DNA of 8,430 nt from CAYWKL01 sp964459095 (GCA_964459095.1 CAYWKL010000038.1:1-8430); one strand, 5' to 3'; numbered from the stretch's first letter, positions 1 to 5,765 are shown. The notes: generated by a model from the sequence alone, not told the origin. A program made the numbers and translations.

Positions 1-30
1 TTCCCCTTAACTCCGGAGGCATATTTATTT

Positions 31-44
31 TATCCTATAGGATA
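31..44. repeat. 14-bp perfect palindrome
   Basis: The sequence TATCCTATAGGATA is a perfect palindrome, 11 bases beyond the stop codon of the Nudix gene. It could be a protein-binding site for a gene beyond the left edge. It has no GC-rich stem or T-tract of an intrinsic terminator. In AT-rich DNA a palindrome of this length can arise by chance, so only the symmetry is certain. Confidence 0.3.
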
Positions 45-54
45 TATTATACAC

Positions 55-483
55 CTACGTAGCAAGTTTTTCAGATAACTGTAGTGCCTCCTTCAATAAA
101 TCCTTGTCCTGCTTAAAACTTAATTTTTCTAAGGCTTCATCCGGAGAAAACCATTTTGCATCCATAAGTTCTTCTTCTAAGACTCTTAACTCCCCAACTT
201 TTGCTTTCATTAAAAACATCACCACTACTTTAAATACTTTTTCCCCATTTTTTGTAAAAATATATTTTGACTGCCCTATTTTTTCTATTATTTCTACTTC
301 CAATCCTACTTCTTCTTTTACTTCCCTAATTGCTGCATCCTTAGAAGACTCACCTTTATCTATATGCCCTTTTGGAAAACCCCAGTAGCTTTTATTAGGG
401 TCTCTTAAGGCCATATTATTAACTAATAAAACCTGACCCTTATCATTACATACTATCCCTCCAGCTGAAAATTCCCTTATCAT
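55..483 (-). CDS. Nudix (MutT-like) hydrolase
   Basis: This 142-aa protein is a single-domain Nudix hydrolase, cytoplasmic, expected to cleave a nucleoside diphosphate linked to another group (a nucleotide pool or dinucleoside polyphosphate type substrate). The Nudix box GX5EX7REUXEEXGU is complete: G39, E45, R53-E54, E57-E58, G60, with hydrophobic L61. It is preceded by the family-typical FSAGGIV strand (residues 5-11) and WGFPKGH (34-40). The length is normal for a stand-alone member. The WGFPKGH form is common in Ap4A-hydrolase/MutT-like members, but the substrate cannot be fixed from sequence. The ATG at 481-483 gives the correct N-terminus; no clear Shine-Dalgarno sequence precedes it. 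It diverges from the protease gene; weak -10-like boxes (TAAAAT, TATAGT) lie in the 90-bp gap on this strand. Family assignment is secure, substrate unknown. Confidence 0.93.
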   Translation of the reverse strand: MIREFSAGGIVCNDKGQVLLVNNMALRDPNKSYWGFPKGHIDKGESSKDAAIREVKEEVGLEVEIIEKIGQSKYIFTKNGEKVFKVVVMFLMKAKVGELRVLEEELMDAKWFSPDEALEKLSFKQDKDLLKEALQLSEKLAT

Positions 484-514
484 TTTTTTTAGAATACTAT
501 ATTTTATGCTCGCT

Positions 515-543
515 TTGCACTAAATTAAAAGTTAGGTTATAAT
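515..543 (+). promoter_or_regulatory. Sigma-70-like promoter of the protease gene
   Basis: TTGCAC (515-520), a 17-base spacer and a perfect TATAAT (538-543) lie upstream of the protease ATG at 573. The predicted start near 550 gives a leader of about 23 bases. No good Shine-Dalgarno sequence is visible in it. Confidence 0.7.
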
Positions 544-572
544 TTTTAAGTCTTAAATTTTTTTGTGCTGCT

Positions 573-2387
573 ATGAAAAAAGCTTTCTGCCTAATTTTTT
601 TTGCTACTTTAACTTTTTTATTTTTAAATATTAATTCCACTTTTGCTCAAGATAGGGTGATAGATCCTTCCAAAGCAGAATCAGTGCCTGATGAGTTAAT
701 TGTTAAATTTAAAGAAACAGAGGAACCAACTGAAAGTTTCAAAGAAAAGCATAAATTAAAATCTGCGGATAAAATCCTAGCTAGATTTAAATTTAGAGAA
801 ACACAATTAAGTAAACTAAAAAAATCTGGAGCCGAAAGACTTTATAAACTTAAACTTGAAGATCCTTTAAGAAAAGATGAAATCCTAAAGTCCCTAAATG
901 CTGATCCTAAAGTTGAATATGCTGAGCCTAATTTTATCCTCCACACAACTATTATTCCAGATGATCCTGATTTTTCTAAGTTATGGGGGCTTTTAAATAC
1001 CGGGCAAACCGGAGGGAGCGCAGGAGCAGATATAGATGCTACCTTAGCTTGGGATATTCTAAAAACCTCAAGTGTAGTAGTAGGAGTAATTGATACTGGA
1101 GTAGATTATAACCATCCAGATTTAGCAGCAAATATGTGGAAAAATCCGGGGGAGGTAGCTGGAAATAATATTGACGATGATGGAAATGGTTTTGTAGACG
1201 ATGTTTATGGATGGGATTTTGCTAATAATGATTCAGATCCAATGGATGATTATGGTCATGGGACTCATGTGGCTGGGACAATTGGTGCACTTGGCAACAA
1301 CGGGATTGGAATTACTGGAATTAATTGGTCTGTAAAAATTGCTGCACTTAAATTTTTGAGCAGTAATGGTTCAGGCACAACCGCAGATGCAATCCAAGCT
1401 ATACAATATGCTAATTTAATGGGTATTAAAATTACCAACAATTCCTGGGGTGGAGGTGGCTATTCACAAGCATTGTCCGATGCCATTGCAGCAGGGAGTA
1501 ACCTTTTTATAGCTGCAGCAGGCAATGATGGTCGAAATATTGATACTTTCACTTTTTATCCTGCCGGGTATAATTTAGATAATATTATCTCTGTTGCTGC
1601 CACAGATCACAACGACAATCTGGCATATTTTTCCAACTACGGTGCAACCTCTGTAGATTTAGGGGCCCCAGGAGTTAATATTTACTCCACAGTACCGAAA
1701 GGATCTTGTAGTTTATGTAGTGCTAGTGGATATAGAGCGCTAAATGGAACTTCAATGGCAACTCCCCATGTTGCTGGAGCAGCTGCTCTTATTTGGTCCA
1801 ATAATTTAGGAGCTTCTAGCTTACAAATCAAAAATCAAATTTTAAGCTCAGTAGACTTAATAGATTCTCTGCAGGGTAAAACAGTCAGTAACGGTAGATT
1901 AAACCTAAATAACATCCTAAATCCTAGCAGTCCTGCACCAATTATTGTTTTTTCCGACAGTTTTGAGGTTAATGAATGGAACGGACTTTGGAGTGAGGAT
2001 TCACAAAATGATTGGTATAGATCAAAACAGAGAAGAGTGGGATCTGGAAGATACTCTGCTGAAATAGATGGAAAAGCTGCAGATGCCCAGCTTATTTCTA
2101 AAGCAATTGATCTGCAAGGTAAAACGGAAGCTCAAATTAAATTTAGCTGGTTTATAGAAAGCAATTGGGATGCGGGTGAATATATAGCCTTTGATGTTTC
2201 TTTAGATAATGGTTTAACCTGGACTGAGCAAGCTAGACTTAGGGGTAATATTGATCCGGAGAACTCTTGGAGACAGGTAACAGTAGATTTGAGTGGTATA
2301 ACCCAGCTAAAACTCAGGTTTAGAGGCAATGTTTCAGATTCATCAGAGGATGGGAATGTGGATATGGTAACAGTCACTGCAAACTAA
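573..2387 (+). CDS. Secreted subtilisin-family (S8) serine protease
   Basis: A 604-aa preproprotease. Residues 1-25 form a signal peptide (MKK, hydrophobic stretch, likely cleavage after TFA), so it is exported. Residues 38-125 resemble an N-terminal propeptide (start PDELIVKFK, end VEYAEPNF), which in this family assists folding and is removed. The S8 catalytic domain spans about 150-455: D174 in VIDTG, H229 in GHGTHVAG, oxyanion-hole N318 in AAAGND and S394 in NGTSMATPHVAG, so the triad is intact. An Asp/Asn-rich insert at 198-220 (NIDDDGNGFVDD then GWDF) looks calcium-binding. C379 and C382 are the only close cysteine pair. Residues 458-604 form a beta-rich C-terminal domain of the MAM/jelly-roll kind, which may bind a surface or substrate. 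No membrane anchor or sorting signal is seen. Likely roles are extracellular protein breakdown or surface processing; the target is unknown. Confidence 0.96.
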   Translation: MKKAFCLIFFATLTFLFLNINSTFAQDRVIDPSKAESVPDELIVKFKETEEPTESFKEKHKLKSADKILARFKFRETQLSKLKKSGAERLYKLKLEDPLRKDEILKSLNADPKVEYAEPNFILHTTIIPDDPDFSKLWGLLNTGQTGGSAGADIDATLAWDILKTSSVVVGVIDTGVDYNHPDLAANMWKNPGEVAGNNIDDDGNGFVDDVYGWDFANNDSDPMDDYGHGTHVAGTIGALGNNGIGITGINWSVKIAALKFLSSNGSGTTADAIQAIQYANLMGIKITNNSWGGGGYSQALSDAIAAGSNLFIAAAGNDGRNIDTFTFYPAGYNLDNIISVAATDHNDNLAYFSNYGATSVDLGAPGVNIYSTVPKGSCSLCSASGYRALNGTSMATPHVAGAAALIWSNNLGASSLQIKNQILSSVDLIDSLQGKTVSNGRLNLNNILNPSSPAPIIVFSDSFEVNEWNGLWSEDSQNDWYRSKQRRVGSGRYSAEIDGKAADAQLISKAIDLQGKTEAQIKFSWFIESNWDAGEYIAFDVSLDNGLTWTEQARLRGNIDPENSWRQVTVDLSGITQLKLRFRGNVSDSSEDGNVDMVTVTAN

Positions 2388-2401
2388 CTACTCTACTCAG
2401 T

Positions 2402-2956
2402 TTAAATAAAGCAATATCGAAAACAATTAGGTTGATGGTCATTAACCATACCAACCGCCTGCATAAAAGCATAACAAATCGTAGAACCGACAAACTTAAA
2501 ACCTTTTTTTAGTAAATCTTTGCTCATGGCATCGGATTCCATTGTTGTTGCCGAGTTGTACACGACCTGTTTCTTGCCGGCAAATTTCCAGATATACTTG
2601 TCAAAAGAACCAAATTCCTTTTGAATTTCTAAAAATTTCTTAGCGTTCTTAATTGTAGCGGCAATCTTAAGGCGGTTACGAATAATGCCTGGATCTCTAA
2701 GAAGCCGCTTCACGTCTTTTCCTCCGTAGCGAGCGATCTTTTTTACATCAAATCCACTGAATGCGCTGCGATAATTCTCTCGCTTACTTAGTATTGTTTG
2801 CCAATTTAATCCTGCCTGCGCGCCTTCAAGAATAAGAAATTCAAAGAGTTTACTATCATCATGAACAGGCACACCCCACTCATTATCATGGTATGCCACC
2901 ATGAGAGGATTACTACCAACCCAGCTACAGCGTTTTTTAATTTTATCTACTTGCAT
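2402..2956 (-). CDS. tag: DNA-3-methyladenine glycosylase I
   Basis: This 184-aa enzyme excises 3-methyladenine from alkylated DNA, the first step of base excision repair. The Tag zinc site is complete: C10 (RCSW), H23 (AYHDNEWG) and H174-x3-C178 (NDHQPNC), corresponding to C4/H17/H175/C179 of E. coli Tag. E44 in LEGAQAGLNW matches the base-recognising glutamate. The open frame runs a further 39 codons upstream, but that part is the tRNA-Ser gene read as protein; the ATG at 2954-2956 gives the family-typical N-terminus. The gene starts 21 bases after the tRNA-Ser 3' end, with no own promoter or Shine-Dalgarno sequence visible, so it is probably co-transcribed with that tRNA. Its codons look richer in G+C than those of its neighbours, which suggests acquisition next to the tRNA. 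The stop faces the protease stop across 14 bases. Confidence 0.95.
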   Translation of the reverse strand: MQVDKIKKRCSWVGSNPLMVAYHDNEWGVPVHDDSKLFEFLILEGAQAGLNWQTILSKRENYRSAFSGFDVKKIARYGGKDVKRLLRDPGIIRNRLKIAATIKNAKKFLEIQKEFGSFDKYIWKFAGKKQVVYNSATTMESDAMSKDLLKKGFKFVGSTICYAFMQAVGMVNDHQPNCFRYCFI

Positions 2957-2977
2957 AAATGCAAAAGTTAAATCAAG

Positions 2978-3066
2978 CGGTGGGGGTGGGATTCGAACCC
3001 ACGGTCCGATTTTATCGGACACCGGTTTTCGAAACCGGAGCCGTACAACCACTTGGCTACCCCACC
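2978..3066 (-). tRNA. tRNA-Ser(CGA)
   Basis: An 89-base class II tRNA. The acceptor stem GGTGGGG/CCCCACC pairs fully, with discriminator G. The anticodon stem CCGGT/ACCGG holds loop TTCGAAA, so the anticodon is CGA (serine codon UCG). The long variable arm is a 7-bp stem GTCCGAT/ATCGGAC with loop AAA, and the T arm GTGGG/CCCAC carries TTCGAAT. CCA is not encoded (the trailer begins CTTGAT). The tag gene follows at 21 bases. Confidence 0.96.
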
Positions 3067-3112
3067 AAGGCAACAGGCTTAAATTTTACTGCATTTAGAG
3101 AATAAACTCCAT
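3067..3112 (-). repeat. tRNA leader/promoter repeat, copy A
   Basis: This 46-bp segment immediately upstream of tRNA-Ser(CGA) matches 4769-4814 at 40 of 46 positions. All six differences fall between the proposed -35 and -10 boxes; the 24 bases from the -10 region to the tRNA and the block around the -35 box are identical. The pattern suggests duplicated promoters in which only the spacer has drifted. Confidence 0.8.
3083..3111 (-). promoter_or_regulatory. Promoter of tRNA-Ser(CGA) and probably tag
   Basis: On the minus strand, TGGAGT (3111-3106), a 17-base spacer and TAAAAT (3088-3083) precede the tRNA 5' end by 16 bases. The -35 match is weak, but both boxes are conserved in the second copy upstream of the tRNA remnant, and a TGGATA/TAAAAT pair with the same spacing precedes tRNA-Ser(GCT). 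Confidence 0.55.
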
Positions 3113-3141
3113 TGCGTAAAGATCCAGCCCCGTGTTAAAAT
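3112..3141 (+). promoter_or_regulatory. Candidate promoter of the DUF5678-like gene
   Basis: TTGCGT (3112-3117), an 18-base spacer and TAAAAT (3136-3141) end nine bases before the ATG at 3151. Transcription would start about two or three bases upstream of the codon, giving an almost leaderless mRNA, which agrees with the lack of a Shine-Dalgarno sequence. Confidence 0.4.
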
Positions 3142-3150
3142 AGACTTAAT

Positions 3151-3345
3151 ATGAAACAAGCGAGAATTCCCATAAATATCTTTAAGAAATATCCTGGTAA
3201 AAGGGTGGCTATTGTTGAAGGCAAAGTGGCAGCTGTATCAAATAACGCTTTAACTGCTTATAATATTGCCAAGAAAAAATACCCAAATAAGAAAATCAGC
3301 TTTTTTTCTGTCCCCAGGAAAGAAGATAAATACCTGTTGGTATGA
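3151..3345 (+). CDS. DUF5678-like small protein
   Basis: A 64-aa protein of unknown function. The core KYPGKRVAIVEGKVAAV (residues 14-30), followed by an alanine-rich helix (NNALTAYNIAKKKYP) and a closing strand SFFSVPRKEDKYLLV, matches the pattern I recall for DUF5678, a family of short proteins common in candidate-phyla bacteria and archaea. It has no signal peptide, membrane segment or cysteine. It is basic (many lysines), so nucleic-acid contact is possible but unproven. It stands alone between two minus-strand tRNA genes and would be read from its own near-leaderless promoter. The family match, natural start and stop, and codon use like its neighbours make it a likely real gene despite its size. 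Confidence 0.85.
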   Translation: MKQARIPINIFKKYPGKRVAIVEGKVAAVSNNALTAYNIAKKKYPNKKISFFSVPRKEDKYLLV

Positions 3346-3493
3346 TTTTCCCCTACATAGATAATGAGCCAATTGTGTTTTCGTTCTGTTTTTATCATTT
3401 CAAGAAATACGTTGAAATTAAGCAAAGGGGTATGGAACCAAGGTGAAAATACCCAGCAATGAGAATTATTAAAGCAGAGAAAAAAGTAACTGG

Positions 3494-3577
3494 CGGTGGG
3501 GGTGGGAATTGAACCTACGTGAGGCTTTCGCCTCGATGGTTTTCGAAACCATTGCCTTACCACTCGGCCAACCCTCC
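3494..3577 (-). tRNA. tRNA-Ser(CGA), second copy with defective acceptor and T stems
   Basis: The fold is a class II tRNA-Ser: D stem GCC/GGC, anticodon stem ATGGT/ACCAT with loop TTCGAAA (anticodon CGA), and a clean long arm GAGGC-GAAA-GCCTC. The acceptor stem does not close: GGAGGGT faces CCCCACC, leaving A3-A70 and T7-C66 mismatches. The T stem GTAGG/CCCAC has an A51-C63 mismatch. All three faults lie on the 3' strand, whose last 14 bases are identical to those of tRNA-Ser(CGA) at 2978. Discriminator G is followed by CCA (3493-3491), unlike the other tRNAs here. It is either a tRNA tolerating a damaged stem or a recent pseudogene. It follows tRNA-Arg by 26 bases and is probably processed from the same transcript. 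Confidence 0.75.
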
Positions 3578-3603
3578 AATTTACACTTAAGCTCATTAAA
3601 GTG

Positions 3604-3675
3604 CGCTCCGAGCGGGAATCGAACCCACACTACAGGATCCGCAATCCTGAGGTCTATCCGTTAGCCTATCGGAGC
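3604..3675 (-). tRNA. tRNA-Arg(GCG)
   Basis: A 72-base class I tRNA. The acceptor GCTCCGA/TCGGAGC pairs fully, discriminator G. The anticodon stem CAGGA/TCCTG holds loop TTGCGGA, so the anticodon is GCG (arginine CGC, and CGU by wobble). The T arm GTGGG-TTCGATT-CCCGC is sound apart from one G-T pair. The D stem has GG/CC plus a C12-A23 mismatch. CCA is not encoded. Most bacteria read these codons with an ACG anticodon converted to inosine, so GCG is uncommon. Confidence 0.92.
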
Positions 3676-3690
3676 TGATTACGCTTGTAA

Positions 3691-3719
3691 ATTATACTGA
3701 AGGGGAAGAATTTAAACAA
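3691..3719 (-). promoter_or_regulatory. Promoter of tRNA-Arg(GCG), inside the endonuclease 3' end
   Basis: On the minus strand, TTGTTT (3719-3714), a 17-base spacer and a perfect TATAAT (3696-3691) end 15 bases before the tRNA-Arg 5' end. The -10 box contains the endonuclease stop codon (GTA TAA). The tRNA-Arg/tRNA-Ser pair can thus be transcribed independently of the endonuclease. Confidence 0.55.
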
Positions 3720-4696
3720 TTTTGGCTAGCTACTTTAATCCAACCATAACTTGGAAGAAAGGCTTTATATTTATTTAAATGTTTGGGGTTACTAAATCCT
3801 ATTTCTTGCACATATCTCGTAATATGTTCTTTGCCACTAAGATAAAGGTCTCTGCCTGATCTCGCTATTTTAAATCCTAAATGGTTAAATATTTCTATTG
3901 AGCTAAGTAATAAAGACTCAGAAGCAGATGTAAACTTAATTCCTATTGACCTATATTCAATTCCATTGGATTCCCGACGAACCTTTCTAAAAATGCAACC
4001 ATCGGTATCTATCAATCCCCTAATACAATTTTTAGCATAAGAATCGTTTCCTAAAATCCATGAAGGGATGCTAAAGTTTTCTTGTTTAATTTTATTACCT
4101 TGTACTAATCCTAAAGTTAACAGATTCTTTATCAGATTTATCCCATAAAATCGAATTCTAATAACATCTTGATTGGGTGGTCTATAAAGACCAACTTTAG
4201 ATTTAAAAATGCTTTGAATTAAACGAGTAATGTAAGGAACGTACTCTTTGTCTGTAGAATAACCCAAAGTTATGGAGATATCGTTTTTAGAAATTCCTCC
4301 ATCCCCCAACATAATTCCTATAAACTCCGCTAAATCTTCTGAGTAATTTGGCAAAGGAAAATATTTAGCTACTCTAATTCCTTTATTTCTAGGTTTTCTT
4401 CTATCCTCTAAAGTTCCTATAAATCTACCATTCAGTTCAATGTTTCTTCTTCCACCTTTAATTTGTCCCCAATTGTCCGGTAGTAGTTCAAAATATTCAA
4501 TATGATATTTGCTAAGCTTAGTAAGATTTTTAAATATTTTTTCTGGAAGAAGTCTTTCGCCCCTATACCAATTTTCAAATGCTTTTGGAGATACCTGAAG
4601 GTGCTCGGAAAGCACAGACCAACTACTTCCTAATTTCTGCTTAGCTGATTGACATAGATTCCGTTGAACCTCTTTTGGCAATAAAACTCGTGACAC
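3692..4696 (-). CDS. LAGLIDADG homing endonuclease with N-terminal HTH-like region
   Basis: A 334-aa two-motif (monomeric) LAGLIDADG endonuclease, expected to make a site-specific double-strand break that promotes spread of its own gene. Motif 1 is LAEFIGIMLGDGG (residues 122-134, catalytic D132) and motif 2 is IRGLIDTDGCI (225-235, catalytic D232); both acidic residues are present, so it may be active. Residues 25-60 (SWSVLSEHLQVSPKAFENWYRGE onward) look like a helix-turn-helix DNA-binding unit, followed by a basic linker WGQIKGGRR. The C-terminus has the GFSNPKHLNKY block typical of such proteins. The GTG at 4696 is supported by AGAGG five bases upstream and by a consensus promoter. It lies between half a tRNA and an intact tRNA-Arg. 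Only about 37 and 16 bases flank it, too little for a group I intron core, so it looks free-standing. Confidence 0.93.
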   Translation of the reverse strand: MSRVLLPKEVQRNLCQSAKQKLGSSWSVLSEHLQVSPKAFENWYRGERLLPEKIFKNLTKLSKYHIEYFELLPDNWGQIKGGRRNIELNGRFIGTLEDRRKPRNKGIRVAKYFPLPNYSEDLAEFIGIMLGDGGISKNDISITLGYSTDKEYVPYITRLIQSIFKSKVGLYRPPNQDVIRIRFYGINLIKNLLTLGLVQGNKIKQENFSIPSWILGNDSYAKNCIRGLIDTDGCIFRKVRRESNGIEYRSIGIKFTSASESLLLSSIEIFNHLGFKIARSGRDLYLSGKEHITRYVQEIGFSNPKHLNKYKAFLPSYGWIKVASQNCLNSSPSV

Positions 4697-4713
4697 TTTA
4701 GCCTCTATACCCT

Positions 4714-4742
4714 AATATAATCCGAATTAATATGATTGTCAA
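4714..4742 (-). promoter_or_regulatory. Consensus promoter of the homing endonuclease, overlapping a tRNA remnant
   Basis: On the minus strand, a perfect TTGACA (4742-4737), a 17-base spacer and TATATT (4719-4714) precede the GTG at 4696. The predicted start near 4707 leaves about ten bases of leader containing AGAGG. TTGACA sits where the anticodon loop of the truncated tRNA would be, so the apparent GAC 'anticodon' may belong to the promoter. Confidence 0.75.
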
Positions 4743-4773
4743 TCTGGTGCTCTATCCATTAAGCTACGAAGGC
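4736..4773 (-). pseudogene. 5' half of a broken tRNA
   Basis: On the minus strand the order is GCCTTCG (acceptor 5' strand), TA, a D arm GCTT...GAGC with loop AATGGATA, then A and CCAGA with TT, as in the 5' half of a class I tRNA up to the anticodon loop. After that come promoter sequence and the endonuclease gene. No matching 3' half (a T arm followed by CGAAGGC) is found on this strand down to the next tRNA. Read naively the anticodon would be GAC (Val), but those bases are also the -35 box. The first five acceptor bases coincide with the end of the duplicated tRNA-Ser leader, so the acceptor itself may be a recombination product. Confidence 0.7.
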
Positions 4774-4814
4774 AACAGGCTTAAATTTTACTTTATTTAA
4801 CTAACAAACTCCAT
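4769..4814 (-). repeat. tRNA leader/promoter repeat, copy B
   Basis: Second copy of the 46-bp leader found upstream of tRNA-Ser(CGA), 40 of 46 bases identical. It keeps TGGAGT (4813-4808), a 17-base spacer and TAAAAT (4790-4785). It should still fire into the tRNA remnant and the endonuclease gene, giving that gene a second upstream promoter. Confidence 0.8.
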
Positions 4815-4821
4815 AAAACTC

Positions 4822-4850
4822 TTGAACTTCAAATGAATATCAGATAATAT
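4822..4850 (+). promoter_or_regulatory. Promoter of the 105-aa hypothetical gene
   Basis: TTGAAC (4822-4827), a 17-base spacer and TAATAT (4845-4850) end nine bases before the GTG at 4860. The predicted transcription start is within about three bases of the start codon, supporting both this start and a leaderless mRNA. Confidence 0.55.
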
Positions 4851-4859
4851 TCAAATAAA

Positions 4860-5177
4860 GTGACTTATTCATCTGAAAGAAAAGTTGTCGGACGTGTAAG
4901 AGATCGGGAAGAAGCAAATAGAATTGGTCAAGAATTTCATAGACTACATATCGAGAAGTCAAAATTGGGAGGACTTATTATTTCTATGAATAATGGAGTC
5001 GGTTTTGAATATACGCCTAGAGGGAATAAGCGATGGGTTATACTTGTTGGAATATCTATAGATCCAGCCGAACTTACTGAGGAACATAGAAGACAATATC
5101 CAGGGGTTTTTAATAAAACTTTCCATAGATTACCAATCAGGATAGAACAAGATAATCCAACTGCAGGACTTATCTAA
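4860..5177 (+). CDS. Hypothetical protein, 105 aa
   Basis: I do not recognise this protein. It has no signal peptide, membrane helix, cysteine pair or familiar motif. The N-terminal 35 residues are charged and probably helical (VGRVRDREEANRIGQEFHRLHIEKSK). A beta-rich middle follows (GGLIISMNNGVGFEYTPRGNKRWVILVGISI, about 37-67), with a basic, proline-containing tail. The overall look is a small alpha-beta cytoplasmic protein. The GTG start is chosen because a TTGAAC-N17-TAATAT promoter ends nine bases upstream; the next internal methionine (residue 42) would remove the helical part. The gene ends exactly where the convergent membrane protein gene ends (stop codons adjacent), which is normal tight packing. 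Base composition is like its neighbours. Probably a real gene; function unknown. Confidence 0.7.
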   Translation: MTYSSERKVVGRVRDREEANRIGQEFHRLHIEKSKLGGLIISMNNGVGFEYTPRGNKRWVILVGISIDPAELTEEHRRQYPGVFNKTFHRLPIRIEQDNPTAGLI

Positions 5178-5765
5178 TTACTTGTGTGGGTTTTCCAGGG
5201 GAAAGTGTTTTTGTAAACTCTCTGACCATTTATCTATCATAGATTTAGGAGCAATCTCATGGAATGGCAAGAATCTTGCTACAGCTTTTCTAACTTCATC
5301 TTGACTTTCCTCCCCCAAAGGAATAATAAGCATTGCTGGAAACCTAAATAAAGTTAAAATATGGAGTAAATTTTGATCATCTTTTTTTGTAAACCAGAAA
5401 GAATCAAGAGAGTCCCAATGGTAAAAATGATCCCCTATTGTTACTCCCTGAGTTGAGATTTTATAATCTAGCTCCCCTGGAGGTATAAAATTTAAAACAT
5501 ATACTATAAACCCCAAAGCTAAAAGTACACCTATTAATAAAGCCTCACCTGCTAAGAGTGCTATTAAGGATATTAGTATCAATAAAATTGCTACAGTTGT
5601 ATAAAAAGATCTATCTTTTTTTCTATAAGGACGGGAGGGTGCTCTCCAGGAAATAAGAGTGCTCACAGGATCATAATCTGAATCTAGATAAGCAGCATGG
5701 CTGCTATGAGGGCCTTGTAAAAGATGTGGAGGTGTTAATAAATGTTCTTTAAATACTTTGGGCAT
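5178..5765 (-). CDS. Two-helix membrane protein, DUF5673-like
   Basis: A 195-aa protein of unknown function. A soluble N-terminal region (1-50) ends in ISWRAPSRPYRKKDRSFY, followed by two closely spaced hydrophobic helices at about 55-72 and 75-94 separated by GE. The C-terminal half is a probable beta-rich, PH-like cytoplasmic domain (GVTIGDHFYHWDSLDSFWF, then LTLFRFPAMLIIPLG) with a terminal amphipathic helix. The WRAPSRPY-two-helix-'W..L..FWF' order is one I recall from conserved membrane proteins of candidate-phyla bacteria, annotated as DUF5673 or simply hypothetical; the family name is from memory. The positive stretch RPYRKKDR just before the first helix suggests the N-terminus is inside. 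No Shine-Dalgarno sequence precedes the ATG, and a short hairpin repeat lies 14-50 bases upstream. Confidence 0.85.
   Translation of the reverse strand: MPKVFKEHLLTPPHLLQGPHSSHAAYLDSDYDPVSTLISWRAPSRPYRKKDRSFYTTVAILLILISLIALLAGEALLIGVLLALGFIVYVLNFIPPGELDYKISTQGVTIGDHFYHWDSLDSFWFTKKDDQNLLHILTLFRFPAMLIIPLGEESQDEVRKAVARFLPFHEIAPKSMIDKWSESLQKHFPLENPHK

Noticed and set aside
2957..3073. Longer N-terminus for the tag gene
   Set aside because: Those 39 codons overlap tRNA-Ser(CGA) and give no Tag-like sequence; the ATG at 2956 fits the family.
3258..3596. 112-aa open frame on the minus strand
   Set aside because: It overlaps tRNA-Ser and the DUF5678-like gene and has no recognisable sequence.
3676..4735. 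Group I intron carrying the endonuclease
   Set aside because: Only about 37 bases before and 16 after the coding region are free, far too little for the conserved catalytic core.
4736..4773. Reading the remnant as a tRNA-Val(GAC) or as the 5' exon of a split or trans-spliced tRNA
   Set aside because: The GAC bases are also part of a perfect -35 box, the acceptor strand may be recombinant, and no complementary 3' half is present in the window.
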